Of a stretch of DNA of 64,000 nucleotides, positions 1-7,637 are shown in pieces. The translations under genes were made by a program, and so were the position numbers. The notes under the pieces are model-generated. The model was given only the letters and a program-made list of their open reading frames with translations. It did not search any database and was not told the DNA's origin. The stretch is from Ga0074130 sp035492055 (GTDB lineage Bacteria; Pseudomonadota; Gammaproteobacteria; Burkholderiales; Rhodocyclaceae): assembly GCA_035492055.1 (NCBI GenBank), contig DATJJR010000011.1, positions 1 through 64,000 on the forward strand, written 5' to 3'. The stretch's first letter is position 1; the number at the start of each line of letters is the position of its first letter.

Positions 1-816
1 TTCCACGGCAAGACCATCGTCGTCAAATACGGCGGCAACGCCATGACCGACGAAAAGCTGAAGCAGAGCTTTGCGCATGACGTGGTGATGCTGAAACTTG
101 TTGGCATGAATGTCGTCGTCGTACATGGTGGCGGCCCGCAAATCGAACATCTGCTGACCCGTGTTGGCAAGAAGGGTGAATTCATCCAAGGCATGCGTGT
201 CACCGACGACGAGACTATGGAGCTGGTCGAGATGGTGCTCGGCGGGCAGGTCAACAAGGACGTGGTGAACCTCATCAATCAAGCAGGTGGCAAGGCAGTT
301 GGCCTGACCGGCAAGGACGGCAACATGATCCGCGCCAAGAAGCTGCTGATGCCGAAGCTGGACAATCCGGAAGACCTGATCGACATCGGCCAGGTCGGCG
401 ACATCGTGTCCATCGATCCGGCCATCATCAACCTGCTTGAAGACGAAGCATTCATCCCGGTGATCGCGCCCATCGGCGTCGGTGCGCACGGTGAAACCTA
501 CAACATCAACGCCGACGTCGTTGCCGGCAAGATTGCCGAAGTATTGAACGCCGAAAAGCTCGTGCTGCTGACCAATACACCGGGCGTACTCGATAAGGCC
601 GGCAATTTGCTCACGGGCATTACCCCGACCCAGATCGACGACATGGTTGCCGACGGTACGCTGTCGGGCGGCATGTTGCCGAAGATCGGCTCGGCGCTTG
701 ATGCCGCGCGCAGCGGTGTACGCAGCGTGCATATCATTGACGGTCGCGTTGAGCATGCACTGCTGCTGGAAATTCTGACCGACGCAGGCGTGGGTACGCT
801 GATCAAGTCAAGGTAA
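1..816 (+). CDS. argB: Acetylglutamate kinase, 5'-truncated by window edge
   Basis: Phosphorylates N-acetylglutamate, the second step of arginine synthesis, in the cytoplasm. The frame is open from base 1 and begins inside the conserved N-terminal strand (TIVVKYGGNAM), so the true start lies a few dozen codons outside the window; the ATG at 43 is internal. Family signatures seen are the glycine-rich VHGGGPQI loop, the GLTGKDGNM segment, and NINADVVAGKIAE followed by LLTNTPGVL near the nucleotide site. The 271 residues present fit a protein of about 295. slmA follows after 26 bp on the same strand, so the two may be co-transcribed. Confidence 0.95.
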   Translation, partial: FHGKTIVVKYGGNAMTDEKLKQSFAHDVVMLKLVGMNVVVVHGGGPQIEHLLTRVGKKGEFIQGMRVTDDETMELVEMVLGGQVNKDVVNLINQAGGKAVGLTGKDGNMIRAKKLLMPKLDNPEDLIDIGQVGDIVSIDPAIINLLEDEAFIPVIAPIGVGAHGETYNINADVVAGKIAEVLNAEKLVLLTNTPGVLDKAGNLLTGITPTQIDDMVADGTLSGGMLPKIGSALDAARSGVRSVHIIDGRVEHALLLEILTDAGVGTLIKSR

Positions 817-842
817 GCAGATCAAACGCCGAGGAGGGCGCG

Positions 843-1418
843 ATGGTGACAAAGGCTGGCGAACGCAAACAGCAGATCCTGCAGGTCATCGCGCTGATGC
901 TTGAAGTACCCGAGGGCGAAAAGGTCACTACGGCAGCGTTGGCCGCACGGCTGGATGTTTCCGAAGCGGCGCTCTATCGACACTACGCCAGCAAGGCCCA
1001 GATGTACGAAGGGCTGATCGAGTTCATCGAGAGCAGCCTGTTCTCGCTCATCAACACGATCGTGCAGGACGAAGAAAGTGGAATACAGCAGGTCGAGTTG
1101 ATCATCACAAGCCTGCTGCGCTTTGCGCAAAAGAATCGCGGCCTCACGCGCGTGCTGATCGGAGATGCGCTTGTCCACGAGAACCTGCGCCTGCAAGTCC
1201 GCATCAATCAACTCAACGAGCGTATTGAAGCGTCGCTCAAACAGTCCCTGCGCGTCGCGTCGACACAAGGCGCACTGGCCGCCGAACACGACTTTTCCGC
1301 TCACGCCAACGCCCTGCTGGCCTACGTTATCGGGCGCTGGCATCTTTTTGTGAAGAGCGGCTTCAAACGTGAACCGCTCGCACAATGGCCACAGCAGTGG
1401 GCGATCCTAAAAACGTAA
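843..1418 (+). CDS. slmA: Nucleoid occlusion factor SlmA (TetR family)
   Basis: DNA-binding protein that blocks FtsZ ring assembly over the nucleoid. It has 191 residues (E. coli SlmA 198). The N-terminal TetR-type helix-turn-helix reads TTAALAARLDVSEAALYRHY, followed by SKAQMYEGLIEFIE, which matches SlmA much better than generic TetR regulators. The C-terminal half is the helical dimer and FtsZ-binding domain. The start is supported by a GAGGAG sequence just upstream. It lies 26 bp after argB. Its stop codon directly adjoins the hemB stop codon on the other strand. Confidence 0.9.
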   Translation: MVTKAGERKQQILQVIALMLEVPEGEKVTTAALAARLDVSEAALYRHYASKAQMYEGLIEFIESSLFSLINTIVQDEESGIQQVELIITSLLRFAQKNRGLTRVLIGDALVHENLRLQVRINQLNERIEASLKQSLRVASTQGALAAEHDFSAHANALLAYVIGRWHLFVKSGFKREPLAQWPQQWAILKT

Positions 1419-2423
1419 TTATCGTTTCAGGATTTCTGCCGCTTCCAATGCAAAGTAAGTCAGGATGCCGTCTGCACCGGCGCGCTTGAAAGCCAGCAGA
1501 GACTCCATCATCGTTGCCTCGCCATCAAGCCAGCCATTCTGCGCCGCGGCCTTCAGCATCGCGTATTCGCCGCTGACCTGATACACGTACGTCGGCATGC
1601 CGAACTCGTCCTTCACACGACGCAGGATGTCGAGGTAAGGCATGCCCGGCTTCACCATCACCATGTCGGCGCCTTCGGCGATGTCGAGCGCGACTTCACG
1701 CAGGGCTTCGTCCGAATTGGCTGGATCCATCTGATAGGTGAACTTGTTGCCCTTGCCAAGATTGCCAGCCGAGCCAACCGCGCTGCGGAACGGCCCATAG
1801 AACGCCGAAGCGTACTTGGCCGAATACGCGAGCAGGCGCGTGTTGATGAAGCCCTCGGCCTCCAGCGCTGCACGCACTGCGCCAATACGTCCGTCCATCA
1901 TATCGCTCGGCGAAATCACGTCCGCACCGGCACGCGCATGCGACAGCGACTGCCGAATCAGTGCTTGCGTCGTCTCGTCGTTGAGGATGTAACCAGAATC
2001 ATCGATCAATCCATCTTGCCCGTGCGTCGTGTACGGATCCAGCGCCACATCAGTGATGACGCCGAGCTCCGGAAAACGTTGCTTCAATGCACGAATCGCA
2101 CGTTGCACGATGCCGTTTTCATCCCATGCCGCAGCGCCACCGGCCGTTTTCGCCGTCGCGTCAGGCACACCAAATAAATCCAATGCCGGCACGCCCAATT
2201 TCAGTGCACGCTCGGCAACTTTTAGCAGTTCGTCGATGGACAAACGCTCGACACCGGGCATCGAAGGCACGGCTTCGCGCCCCGACTTTTCATGGACAAA
2301 AACCGGGTAAATCAGGTCATTTGCAGTAAGCGTGTGCTCTCGCATTAAACGGCGCGAGAACTCGTCACGGCGCATGCGGCGCATACGCGCTGAAGGAAAG
2401 GGAGCGGACAGGGTTGTCTTCAT
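1419..2423 (-). CDS. hemB: Porphobilinogen synthase (delta-aminolevulinate dehydratase)
   Basis: Condenses two 5-aminolevulinate molecules to porphobilinogen in heme and cobalamin precursor synthesis. Both active-site lysine regions are visible (SAKYASAFYGPF and MVMVKPGMPYLD). The metal site reads DVALDPYTTHGQDG, the aspartate-rich form of the Pseudomonas-type enzyme, not the cysteine-rich zinc site of E. coli. I chose the ATG at 2423 (MKTTLSAPFPSARMRRMRRD). A GTG at 2435 would add four residues, and neither start has a clear ribosome binding site. The stop codon directly adjoins the slmA stop. Confidence 0.95.
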   Translation of the reverse strand: MKTTLSAPFPSARMRRMRRDEFSRRLMREHTLTANDLIYPVFVHEKSGREAVPSMPGVERLSIDELLKVAERALKLGVPALDLFGVPDATAKTAGGAAAWDENGIVQRAIRALKQRFPELGVITDVALDPYTTHGQDGLIDDSGYILNDETTQALIRQSLSHARAGADVISPSDMMDGRIGAVRAALEAEGFINTRLLAYSAKYASAFYGPFRSAVGSAGNLGKGNKFTYQMDPANSDEALREVALDIAEGADMVMVKPGMPYLDILRRVKDEFGMPTYVYQVSGEYAMLKAAAQNGWLDGEATMMESLLAFKRAGADGILTYFALEAAEILKR

Positions 2424-2455
2424 TTGTAAAGCCACTGGAACTTTCTGGAGGAAGC

Positions 2456-2581
2456 ACTATCTTACAGACAGACGGTGAGTAACCGTCTCCCGCTTACCCT
2501 CCCTGAGCGGGTGCCTTGTTCGACTTGTTCAAGGCGTTCCGCCCCCGGTCTTCTTCCCCTTGGACCGGGGGTTTATTTTTG
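2456..2581 (+). ncRNA. Candidate structured small RNA (or hemB antisense leader), class unknown
   Basis: Three hairpins follow each other. The first is GACGGT/ACCGTC at 2471-2487. The second is GCGG/CCGC plus GCCTTG/CAAGGC at 2507-2542. The third is a strong intrinsic terminator at 2542-2580. No reading frame is convincing. The segment CCCTGAGC followed by the second hairpin resembles part of 6S RNA, but the full 6S fold is not present, and a better 6S gene lies at about 55.7 kb. The alternative is a structured 5' leader of hemB read on the minus strand. The 5' end is a guess. Confidence 0.4.
2542..2580 (+). terminator. Rho-independent terminator
   Basis: A perfect 9-bp stem (CCCCCGGTC at 2542-2550, GACCGGGGG at 2563-2571) with a 12-nt loop is followed by a nine-base tract that is all T except one A. 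No plus-strand protein gene ends nearby (the upstream neighbour hemB is on the minus strand), so it implies a non-coding transcript. Confidence 0.8.
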
Positions 2582-2845
2582 TGCGTCATTATGTCCTTGA
2601 TGCCTGTCCGTATAAAGCAGTGAGGCCGCGATCTCATGCGCTTGGCAGGAAATCGTTAAAATCCGCGTGTGGCCACATTTAGTCTGGCTGCTTAACCGCC
2701 CCGCATCGATTCCGATGCGCGACGCTAACCACCATCGTATTGTCCATGCTCAAAGCGTATACGGCACGGTACGTTTTTCATGGCAATGCATCTAAGGTTG
2801 GGACTCAAGCGTCTTGCTTGCGCTCAGGCCTTCTGGAATTCACGC
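2582..2845 (+). other. Intergenic leader ahead of the OsmC-YcaO gene
   Basis: No protein gene supported. It presumably holds the promoter and 5' leader of the YcaO-family gene. A small hairpin with 6-bp arms CGCATC/GATGCG sits at 2702-2719. A TAAAAT sequence at 2657-2662 could be a -10 element, but no convincing -35 element is at the right distance. Confidence 0.3.
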
Positions 2846-5047
2846 ATGGAAATCAAGGTCAATTTTCTCGACAAGCTTCGTCAGGAAGCCAGGTTCGACG
2901 ACTTCACGGTCATTGCCGATCAGCCAATCCGCTATAAGGGCGACGGCTCCGCGCCGGGTCCGTTCGACTATTTCCTGGCCTCATCGGCCCTGTGCGCGGC
3001 TTACTTCGTCAAGGCGTATTGCGACGCTCGCAATATCCCGACTGACAATATGCGCCTGTCACACAACAATATTGTCAATCCGGAAAATCGATACAAGCAG
3101 ACCTTCAAGATTCAGATCGAGTTGCCGTCGGATATTTCCGAAAAGGACCGCCAAGGCATCCTGCGTTCGATTGAGCGTTGCAGCGTAAAACGCGTGGTCC
3201 AGAATGGTCCCGACTTCATCATTGAAGAAGTCGAGAACCTGGATGCCGATGCCCAAGCCTTGCTGATTCCCAGTTCAGCCGAAACGACCACCTATATTCC
3301 CGGCAAAGACCTGCCGCTGGAACAGACCATCGCCAATATGTCGGGCATCTTGGCCAACCTCGGCATGAAGATCGAGATTGCTTCGTGGCGCAATATCGTT
3401 CCGAATGTGTGGTCGCTGCATATCCGCGATACGCATTCACCGATGTGCTTTACCAATGGAAAAGGTTCGACCAAGGAAAGCGCACTGGCATCGGCCCTGG
3501 GTGAGTTTATCGAACGCACCAACTGCAACCATTTCTACAACGACCAGTTCTGGGGTGAGGAATTCGCCAACGCGGACTTCGTGCATTACCCGGATGAACG
3601 CTGGTTCAAGCCGGGCAAGAAGGATGCGCTACCGCCGGGAATTCTCGATGAGTATTGCCTCGACATCTACAACCCCGATGGCGAACTGCGTGGCTCGCAC
3701 CTGTACGACACCAATTCGGGTAATACACAGCGCGGCATCTGCGCGTTGCCCTATGTCCGGCGGTCAGACGGCGAGACGGTGTACTTCCCGACCAATCTGA
3801 TCGATAACCTCTTCCTCAGCAACGGCATGAGCGCGGGTAACACGCTGGCCGAGGCGCAGGTGCAATGCCTATCGGAAATCTTCGAGCGTGCAGTCAAGCG
3901 CGAAATCCTGGAAGGCGAAATCGCACTACCCGATGTCCCACAGGAAGTACTGGCGAAATACCCGAGCATCGTCGCCGGCATTCAAGGTCTGGAAGCGCAA
4001 GGATTCCCTGTTCTTGTGAAGGATGCGTCGCTGGGCGGAGAGTTTCCGGTGATGTGCGTCACGCTGATGAACCCGCGCACCGGCGGCGTGTTTGCCTCTT
4101 TCGGCGCGCATCCGTGCTTTGAAGTCGCACTTGAGCGCAGCCTGACCGAACTCCTGCAGGGCCGCAGCTTTGAAGGTTTGAACGACTTGCCGCGCCCGAC
4201 TTTCGAGAGCAATGCGGTGACTGAGCCGAACAACTTCGTCGAGCACTTCATCGACTCCAGCGGCGTGGTGTCATGGCGCTTCTTCAGTGCAAAGGCCGAT
4301 TACGATTTTGTTGAATGGGACTTTTCCAGCCAGGGTGAAAGCGCCAATGCCGAAGAAGCCGCAACCTTGTTCGGCATCCTCGAAGACATGGGCAAGGAAA
4401 CGTACATGGCGGTGTACGATCAGTTGGGCGCAACGGCTTGCCGCATCCTGGTGCCCGATTATTCCGAGGTCTATCCGGTTGAAGACCTGATCTGGGACAA
4501 CACCAACAAGGCGCTGGCGTTCCGAGAGGACATTCTGAACCTGCATCGCCTTGAAGATGCTCAGTTGCAGGCGCTGCTTGAGCGCTTGGAGGACAGCGAA
4601 CTCGATGATTACACCGACATCATCACGCTGATCGGCATCGAATTCGATGAGAACACCGACTGGGGTCAGCTGACGATTCTGGAGTTGAAGCTGCTGATCC
4701 AGCTCGCTCTGAAACAATTTGAAGCGGCGCATGAGCTGGTGCAAGCCTACTTGCAATACAACGAGAACACGGTCGAGCGCGGCTTGTTCTATCAAGCGCT
4801 GAACGCGGTGCTGGAAGTATTGTTGGACGACGATCTGGAACTGGCCGATTACGAGGCAAACTTCCGTCGCATGTTCGGCAACCCGCGCATGGATGCAGCG
4901 ATTGGCTCGGTGAATGGCAGTGTCCGCTTTTTCGGCCTGACGCCGACAAGCATGAAGCTGGAAGGCCTCGACAGACATCAGCGCCTGATCGACAGCTACA
5001 GAAAACTGCATACGGCGCGGGCAAACAAAGCCGCCATGGGTAACTAA
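2846..5047 (+). CDS. ycaO: OsmC-domain/YcaO-domain fusion protein
   Basis: A 733-residue protein with an N-terminal OsmC-like domain (residues about 1-140, Cys50 and Cys112 as the likely redox pair). A YcaO ATP-binding domain starts near residue 150 and includes GKGSTKESALASALGEFIER at about 206-224. The C-terminus is an acidic helical TPR-like region. YcaO proteins activate amides with ATP; the E. coli relative is linked to RimO-dependent methylthiolation of ribosomal protein S12. The start at 2846 (MEIKVNFLDK) begins the OsmC domain; a frame start at 2780 would add 22 residues unlike the family. No RimO gene or precursor peptide is nearby, so the substrate is not shown. Confidence 0.85.
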   Translation: MEIKVNFLDKLRQEARFDDFTVIADQPIRYKGDGSAPGPFDYFLASSALCAAYFVKAYCDARNIPTDNMRLSHNNIVNPENRYKQTFKIQIELPSDISEKDRQGILRSIERCSVKRVVQNGPDFIIEEVENLDADAQALLIPSSAETTTYIPGKDLPLEQTIANMSGILANLGMKIEIASWRNIVPNVWSLHIRDTHSPMCFTNGKGSTKESALASALGEFIERTNCNHFYNDQFWGEEFANADFVHYPDERWFKPGKKDALPPGILDEYCLDIYNPDGELRGSHLYDTNSGNTQRGICALPYVRRSDGETVYFPTNLIDNLFLSNGMSAGNTLAEAQVQCLSEIFERAVKREILEGEIALPDVPQEVLAKYPSIVAGIQGLEAQGFPVLVKDASLGGEFPVMCVTLMNPRTGGVFASFGAHPCFEVALERSLTELLQGRSFEGLNDLPRPTFESNAVTEPNNFVEHFIDSSGVVSWRFFSAKADYDFVEWDFSSQGESANAEEAATLFGILEDMGKETYMAVYDQLGATACRILVPDYSEVYPVEDLIWDNTNKALAFREDILNLHRLEDAQLQALLERLEDSELDDYTDIITLIGIEFDENTDWGQLTILELKLLIQLALKQFEAAHELVQAYLQYNENTVERGLFYQALNAVLEVLLDDDLELADYEANFRRMFGNPRMDAAIGSVNGSVRFFGLTPTSMKLEGLDRHQRLIDSYRKLHTARANKAAMGN

Positions 5048-5120
5048 AGCGTTGTCAGTCCAGCTATGTGATTGAAAAGACACGGCTTAAGAAAACCCAG
5101 CGATTTTCTTTCACCGTGGC

Positions 5121-5174
5121 TTGACCAGTGTCCGTCTGAACACCTATCATCACAAGTGTACGTTTGGGCACTTG
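5121..5174 (+). promoter_or_regulatory. Promoter and probable autoregulatory operator of the LexA-like gene
   Basis: TTGACC at 5121-5126 and TATCAT at 5145-5150 (18-bp spacing) form a sigma70-like promoter. Immediately downstream is an inverted repeat CAAGTG (5153-5158), 10-bp spacer, CACTTG (5169-5174). This has the geometry of a LexA-type operator but a different half-site. Its position over the transcription start suggests repression by the downstream gene product. Confidence 0.55.
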
Positions 5175-5193
5175 CTGATTATTGGGGAACGCC

Positions 5194-5784
5194 ATGGCCG
5201 ACAATGACAAGGATCGCGACTATCTCGCGCATTTGCAGGACTATTACACCGACAGCCGGCGCATTCCATCGCTGCAGCGTGTCTGTGAATTGATGGGATT
5301 TGCCTCCAAGACCGCGGCGAAGAAATTACTGCTGCGACTCGAAAATGCCGGCTATGTGGAGCGCACGCCGGACGACGATGCCTGGATTCCGGCGCCGCGC
5401 TTTTTCGAACGCATGCTGGCCGAATCAGCCGTGCCTGCAGGCATGCCGGTCGCAGCCGAAAACGGTGCCGAGCCGTTTATGCTCGACGATTACGTGGTGA
5501 AGAAGCCCTCGCGGACGGTGATGATTCCGGTCAAAGGCGATTCCATGATCGACGCCGGCATTCACAGCGGCGACATTGCCGTCGTCGAACGCGGCACTGG
5601 TGCGAGCAAAGGCGATTTCGTTGTCGCCATCGTTGACAATGAATTCACCCTCAAGGAACTCGGCCTGGAGCGCGGACGCTTTGTCTTGATTCCGCATAAC
5701 CCGGCTTATCCGATCATCCGCCCACAAGGCGAGCTGGAAATCTTCGGTGTCATGGTGGGACTGGTACGCCGCTATGCGCATTGA
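5194..5784 (+). CDS. LexA-like S24-family self-cleaving repressor
   Basis: A 196-residue protein with an N-terminal winged helix resembling LexA (IPSLQRVCELMGFASKTAAK) and a C-terminal S24 peptidase domain. The probable autocleavage bond is Ala82-Gly83 (VPAGMP). The catalytic dyad is Ser117 (KGDSMID) and Lys154 (EFTLKEL). The start at 5194 is chosen because GGGGAA lies just upstream; a TTG at 5182 is less likely. It is probably an additional LexA paralogue, not necessarily the main SOS repressor. An inverted repeat in its own promoter suggests autoregulation. Target genes cannot be told from the sequence. Confidence 0.85.
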   Translation: MADNDKDRDYLAHLQDYYTDSRRIPSLQRVCELMGFASKTAAKKLLLRLENAGYVERTPDDDAWIPAPRFFERMLAESAVPAGMPVAAENGAEPFMLDDYVVKKPSRTVMIPVKGDSMIDAGIHSGDIAVVERGTGASKGDFVVAIVDNEFTLKELGLERGRFVLIPHNPAYPIIRPQGELEIFGVMVGLVRRYAH

Positions 5785-5863
5785 CGAATCCCATGACAGG
5801 CCTGGGTAAGTTTTTGTAAGGCCGGTCAGCCTACTATCGGAGCACCGCGTTACTTCCATCACG

Positions 5864-5882
5864 GGCGCATATTTTTTGCGCC
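5864..5882 (+). promoter_or_regulatory. Hairpin just upstream of a ribosome binding site
   Basis: GGCGCA (5864-5869) and TGCGCC (5877-5882) flank a T-rich 7-nt loop. It ends a few bases before the GGAGG at 5887-5891 of the glycine-zipper gene. It could affect translation or mRNA stability, or be a weak terminator of the preceding gene. Confidence 0.35.
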
Positions 5883-5896
5883 GAATGGAGGACAAC

Positions 5897-6283
5897 ATGA
5901 AGAAGATTTTTCTCGCATCGTTACTCGTTGCTGCTTCGTTGGGTGCAACGAACGCGCGCGCCGATGAGTTTGGTGGCGCCTTGGTTGGCGGCGGTGTAGG
6001 CGCTGTTGTCGGTCATGCGGTTGCCGGCCGTAACGGTGCGCTCGTCGGCGGTGTAGTGGGTGCCGTCACCGGCGCCTCGATCGCATCACAACCGCGTTAT
6101 TACGCTGCACCGCCTGCGTATGGTTATGCGCCTCAGCAAGTGGCCTATTACGCACCACCACCGGCACCTGTGTATTACGTACGCCCGGCCCCGCCGCCTG
6201 TCGTGTATTACGCACCGGCCGGTTACGGATATGGCTACGGTTATGGCGGCTGGCATCATCACCACGAATATCGTCGTTGGTAA
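5897..6283 (+). CDS. Glycine-zipper envelope protein with Tyr/Pro-rich, His-tailed C-terminus
   Basis: A 128-residue secreted or envelope protein of no assigned function. Residues 1-22 are a signal peptide (MKKIFLASLLVAASLGATNA). Next is a glycine-zipper segment with two GALVGG repeats, typical of outer-membrane-associated small proteins. The remainder is low-complexity, rich in Tyr, Pro and Ala, then GYGYGYGYGG and a terminal HHHHEYRRW. The start at 5897 has a GGAGG ribosome binding site at 5887; upstream in-frame codons are not needed. The histidine cluster could bind metal, but that is only inference. It is monocistronic and ends at a terminator. Confidence 0.75.
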   Translation: MKKIFLASLLVAASLGATNARADEFGGALVGGGVGAVVGHAVAGRNGALVGGVVGAVTGASIASQPRYYAAPPAYGYAPQQVAYYAPPPAPVYYVRPAPPPVVYYAPAGYGYGYGYGGWHHHHEYRRW

Positions 6284-6288
6284 ATACT

Positions 6289-6317
6289 AAAAAGGCCGCG
6301 CAATGCACGGCCTTTTT
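6289..6317. terminator. Bidirectional intrinsic terminator
   Basis: AAAAAGGCCG (6289-6298) and CGGCCTTTTT (6308-6317) form a symmetrical A-tract/stem/T-tract hairpin. It serves the glycine-zipper gene on the plus strand and hmp on the minus strand. Confidence 0.8.
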
Positions 6318-6342
6318 CTTGGGCAAGAGTTCTGATATCTCG

Positions 6343-7542
6343 TCAGACCAGATGCGCAAGTAAATCGGGCCCGAACACTTCGCGATGAATGCGATTGGAA
6401 GGCACACCTGCAGCCGTCAATGCACTCCATTGCTCTTGCATAAAAGCGTTGGGGCCACATAAGTAAATATCGACATCACCTAGTTGTTCCAGTTGCAGCC
6501 AATCAACGATCATGCGTCCTTGATGCTGGTAGTCCACGCCGGCCAAATCACGTTCATTCGGCGTTTCGTAGAACTGGATATCGGTGAGCGCCTTTAGCTT
6601 GGTACGCGCGGCCCGCACGTCGTCGCGCAGTGGGTGATGACGGCCATGCCGTGCCGCATGGACAAAGAGAATACGACGATTCGGATTACGTACGGCCAAC
6701 GTGTTGAGTACCGAAACCATTGGTGTAATGCCGATACCCGCCGACAACAATGCAATCGGGGTATCGCCATCGATAACCGGTCGGAAATCGCCGAACGATG
6801 CACTGACCGACAGCGTGTCACCCATCTTTACATTCTCGTGCAACCAATTGGAAATACGGCCCGCCGGCTGTGTTTCGTCTTCGCGCTTGACGCTGATACG
6901 CCACCATGGCTGTTCCGGCGCATCGGACAAGCTGTATTGACGCAGTTGGCGCAGGCCATCAATAGTTATCGCCACACTCACATACTGGCCCGGCTGAAAC
7001 ACGCCGGGTGATTTTCCATCGTCCGTTTGCAGATAGAACGATTTGACGTTGTCACTCTCTTGCCGGATGAGCTTGACGACCAGCGAACGCAATTCACCTG
7101 CCTCCACGCCGGCATCGGCATAAAGGCGTTTCTCTGTAGCAATCAGTGCATCGGCCAATACGCCATAGGCCTCAGCCCATGCCGCCAATAATTCGGGCGT
7201 TGCCGCGTCGCCAAGTACCGCTTTGATTGCGCCCAGAAGATACTTGCCGACGATCGGATAATGCTCGGGCTTGATACCCACCGAAGCATGCTTGTGCACG
7301 ATGCGCTCGACAACTGGTGCCAATGCTTCCGGGTTGCGATAGTTGGCCGCATAGGCAAACACAGCGCTTGCCAACGACTGCTGCTGTGCTCCGTTCGCTT
7401 GATTGCCGATGTTGAAGATATTCAGCAACTCGGGGTGAGCCTCAAACATCGACGTGTAGAAATGACGCGTGATAGCAACACCATGTTCACGCAGCACCGG
7501 TACGCTGGCATCAATGTAGGGTCGTACAGCTTCTGACAACAT
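6343..7542 (-). CDS. hmp: Flavohemoprotein, nitric oxide dioxygenase
   Basis: Oxidises nitric oxide to nitrate using O2, FAD, heme and NAD(P)H. It has 399 residues, full family length. The globin domain (about 1-140) carries distal Tyr29 and Gln53 and proximal His85, the same numbers as E. coli Hmp. The FAD-binding part has RQYSLSDAP near residue 210. The NAD-binding domain has LLSAGIGITPMVS and a CGPNAFM motif near the C-terminus. The upstream minus-strand neighbour is nsrR. A probable NsrR-binding palindrome lies 36-54 bp before the start, so NO-responsive derepression is expected. Confidence 0.97.
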   Translation of the reverse strand: MLSEAVRPYIDASVPVLREHGVAITRHFYTSMFEAHPELLNIFNIGNQANGAQQQSLASAVFAYAANYRNPEALAPVVERIVHKHASVGIKPEHYPIVGKYLLGAIKAVLGDAATPELLAAWAEAYGVLADALIATEKRLYADAGVEAGELRSLVVKLIRQESDNVKSFYLQTDDGKSPGVFQPGQYVSVAITIDGLRQLRQYSLSDAPEQPWWRISVKREDETQPAGRISNWLHENVKMGDTLSVSASFGDFRPVIDGDTPIALLSAGIGITPMVSVLNTLAVRNPNRRILFVHAARHGRHHPLRDDVRAARTKLKALTDIQFYETPNERDLAGVDYQHQGRMIVDWLQLEQLGDVDIYLCGPNAFMQEQWSALTAAGVPSNRIHREVFGPDLLAHLV

Positions 7543-7577
7543 GCTTCGCTCCTTCTCTCTTTGGAAACGAATTTATT

Positions 7578-7596
7578 GTGTCATTTTAAATACCAC
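7578..7596. promoter_or_regulatory. Probable NsrR binding site upstream of hmp
   Basis: Imperfect 19-bp palindrome of the form GTG-N2-ATTT-N-AAAT-N2-CAC on the minus strand. The ATTT-N-AAAT core and outer GTG/CAC resemble the NsrR operator pattern. It overlaps the probable -10 region of hmp and lies between hmp and the nsrR gene. Confidence 0.6.
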
Positions 7597-7605
7597 TTTA
7601 TAAGC

Positions 7606-7618
7606 GGACATTTTGTCC
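7606..7618. promoter_or_regulatory. Short perfect inverted repeat upstream of hmp
   Basis: GGACA and TGTCC flank TTT at 7606-7618, next to the NsrR-like site. It may overlap the hmp -35 region or be a second regulator site; no known motif is claimed. Confidence 0.35.
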
Positions 7619-7637
7619 ACCCTGCCATCACATCGAT

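Noticed and set aside
2469..2650. Full 6S RNA beside hemB, from the CCCTGAGC motif
   Set aside because: The terminator hairpin follows too soon, the 3' half of 6S is missing, and a convincing 6S gene lies after zapA.
2690..2732. A tRNA-like 3' end with ACCACCA before the YcaO gene
   Set aside because: No anticodon or acceptor arm can be built and the T-arm consensus is absent.
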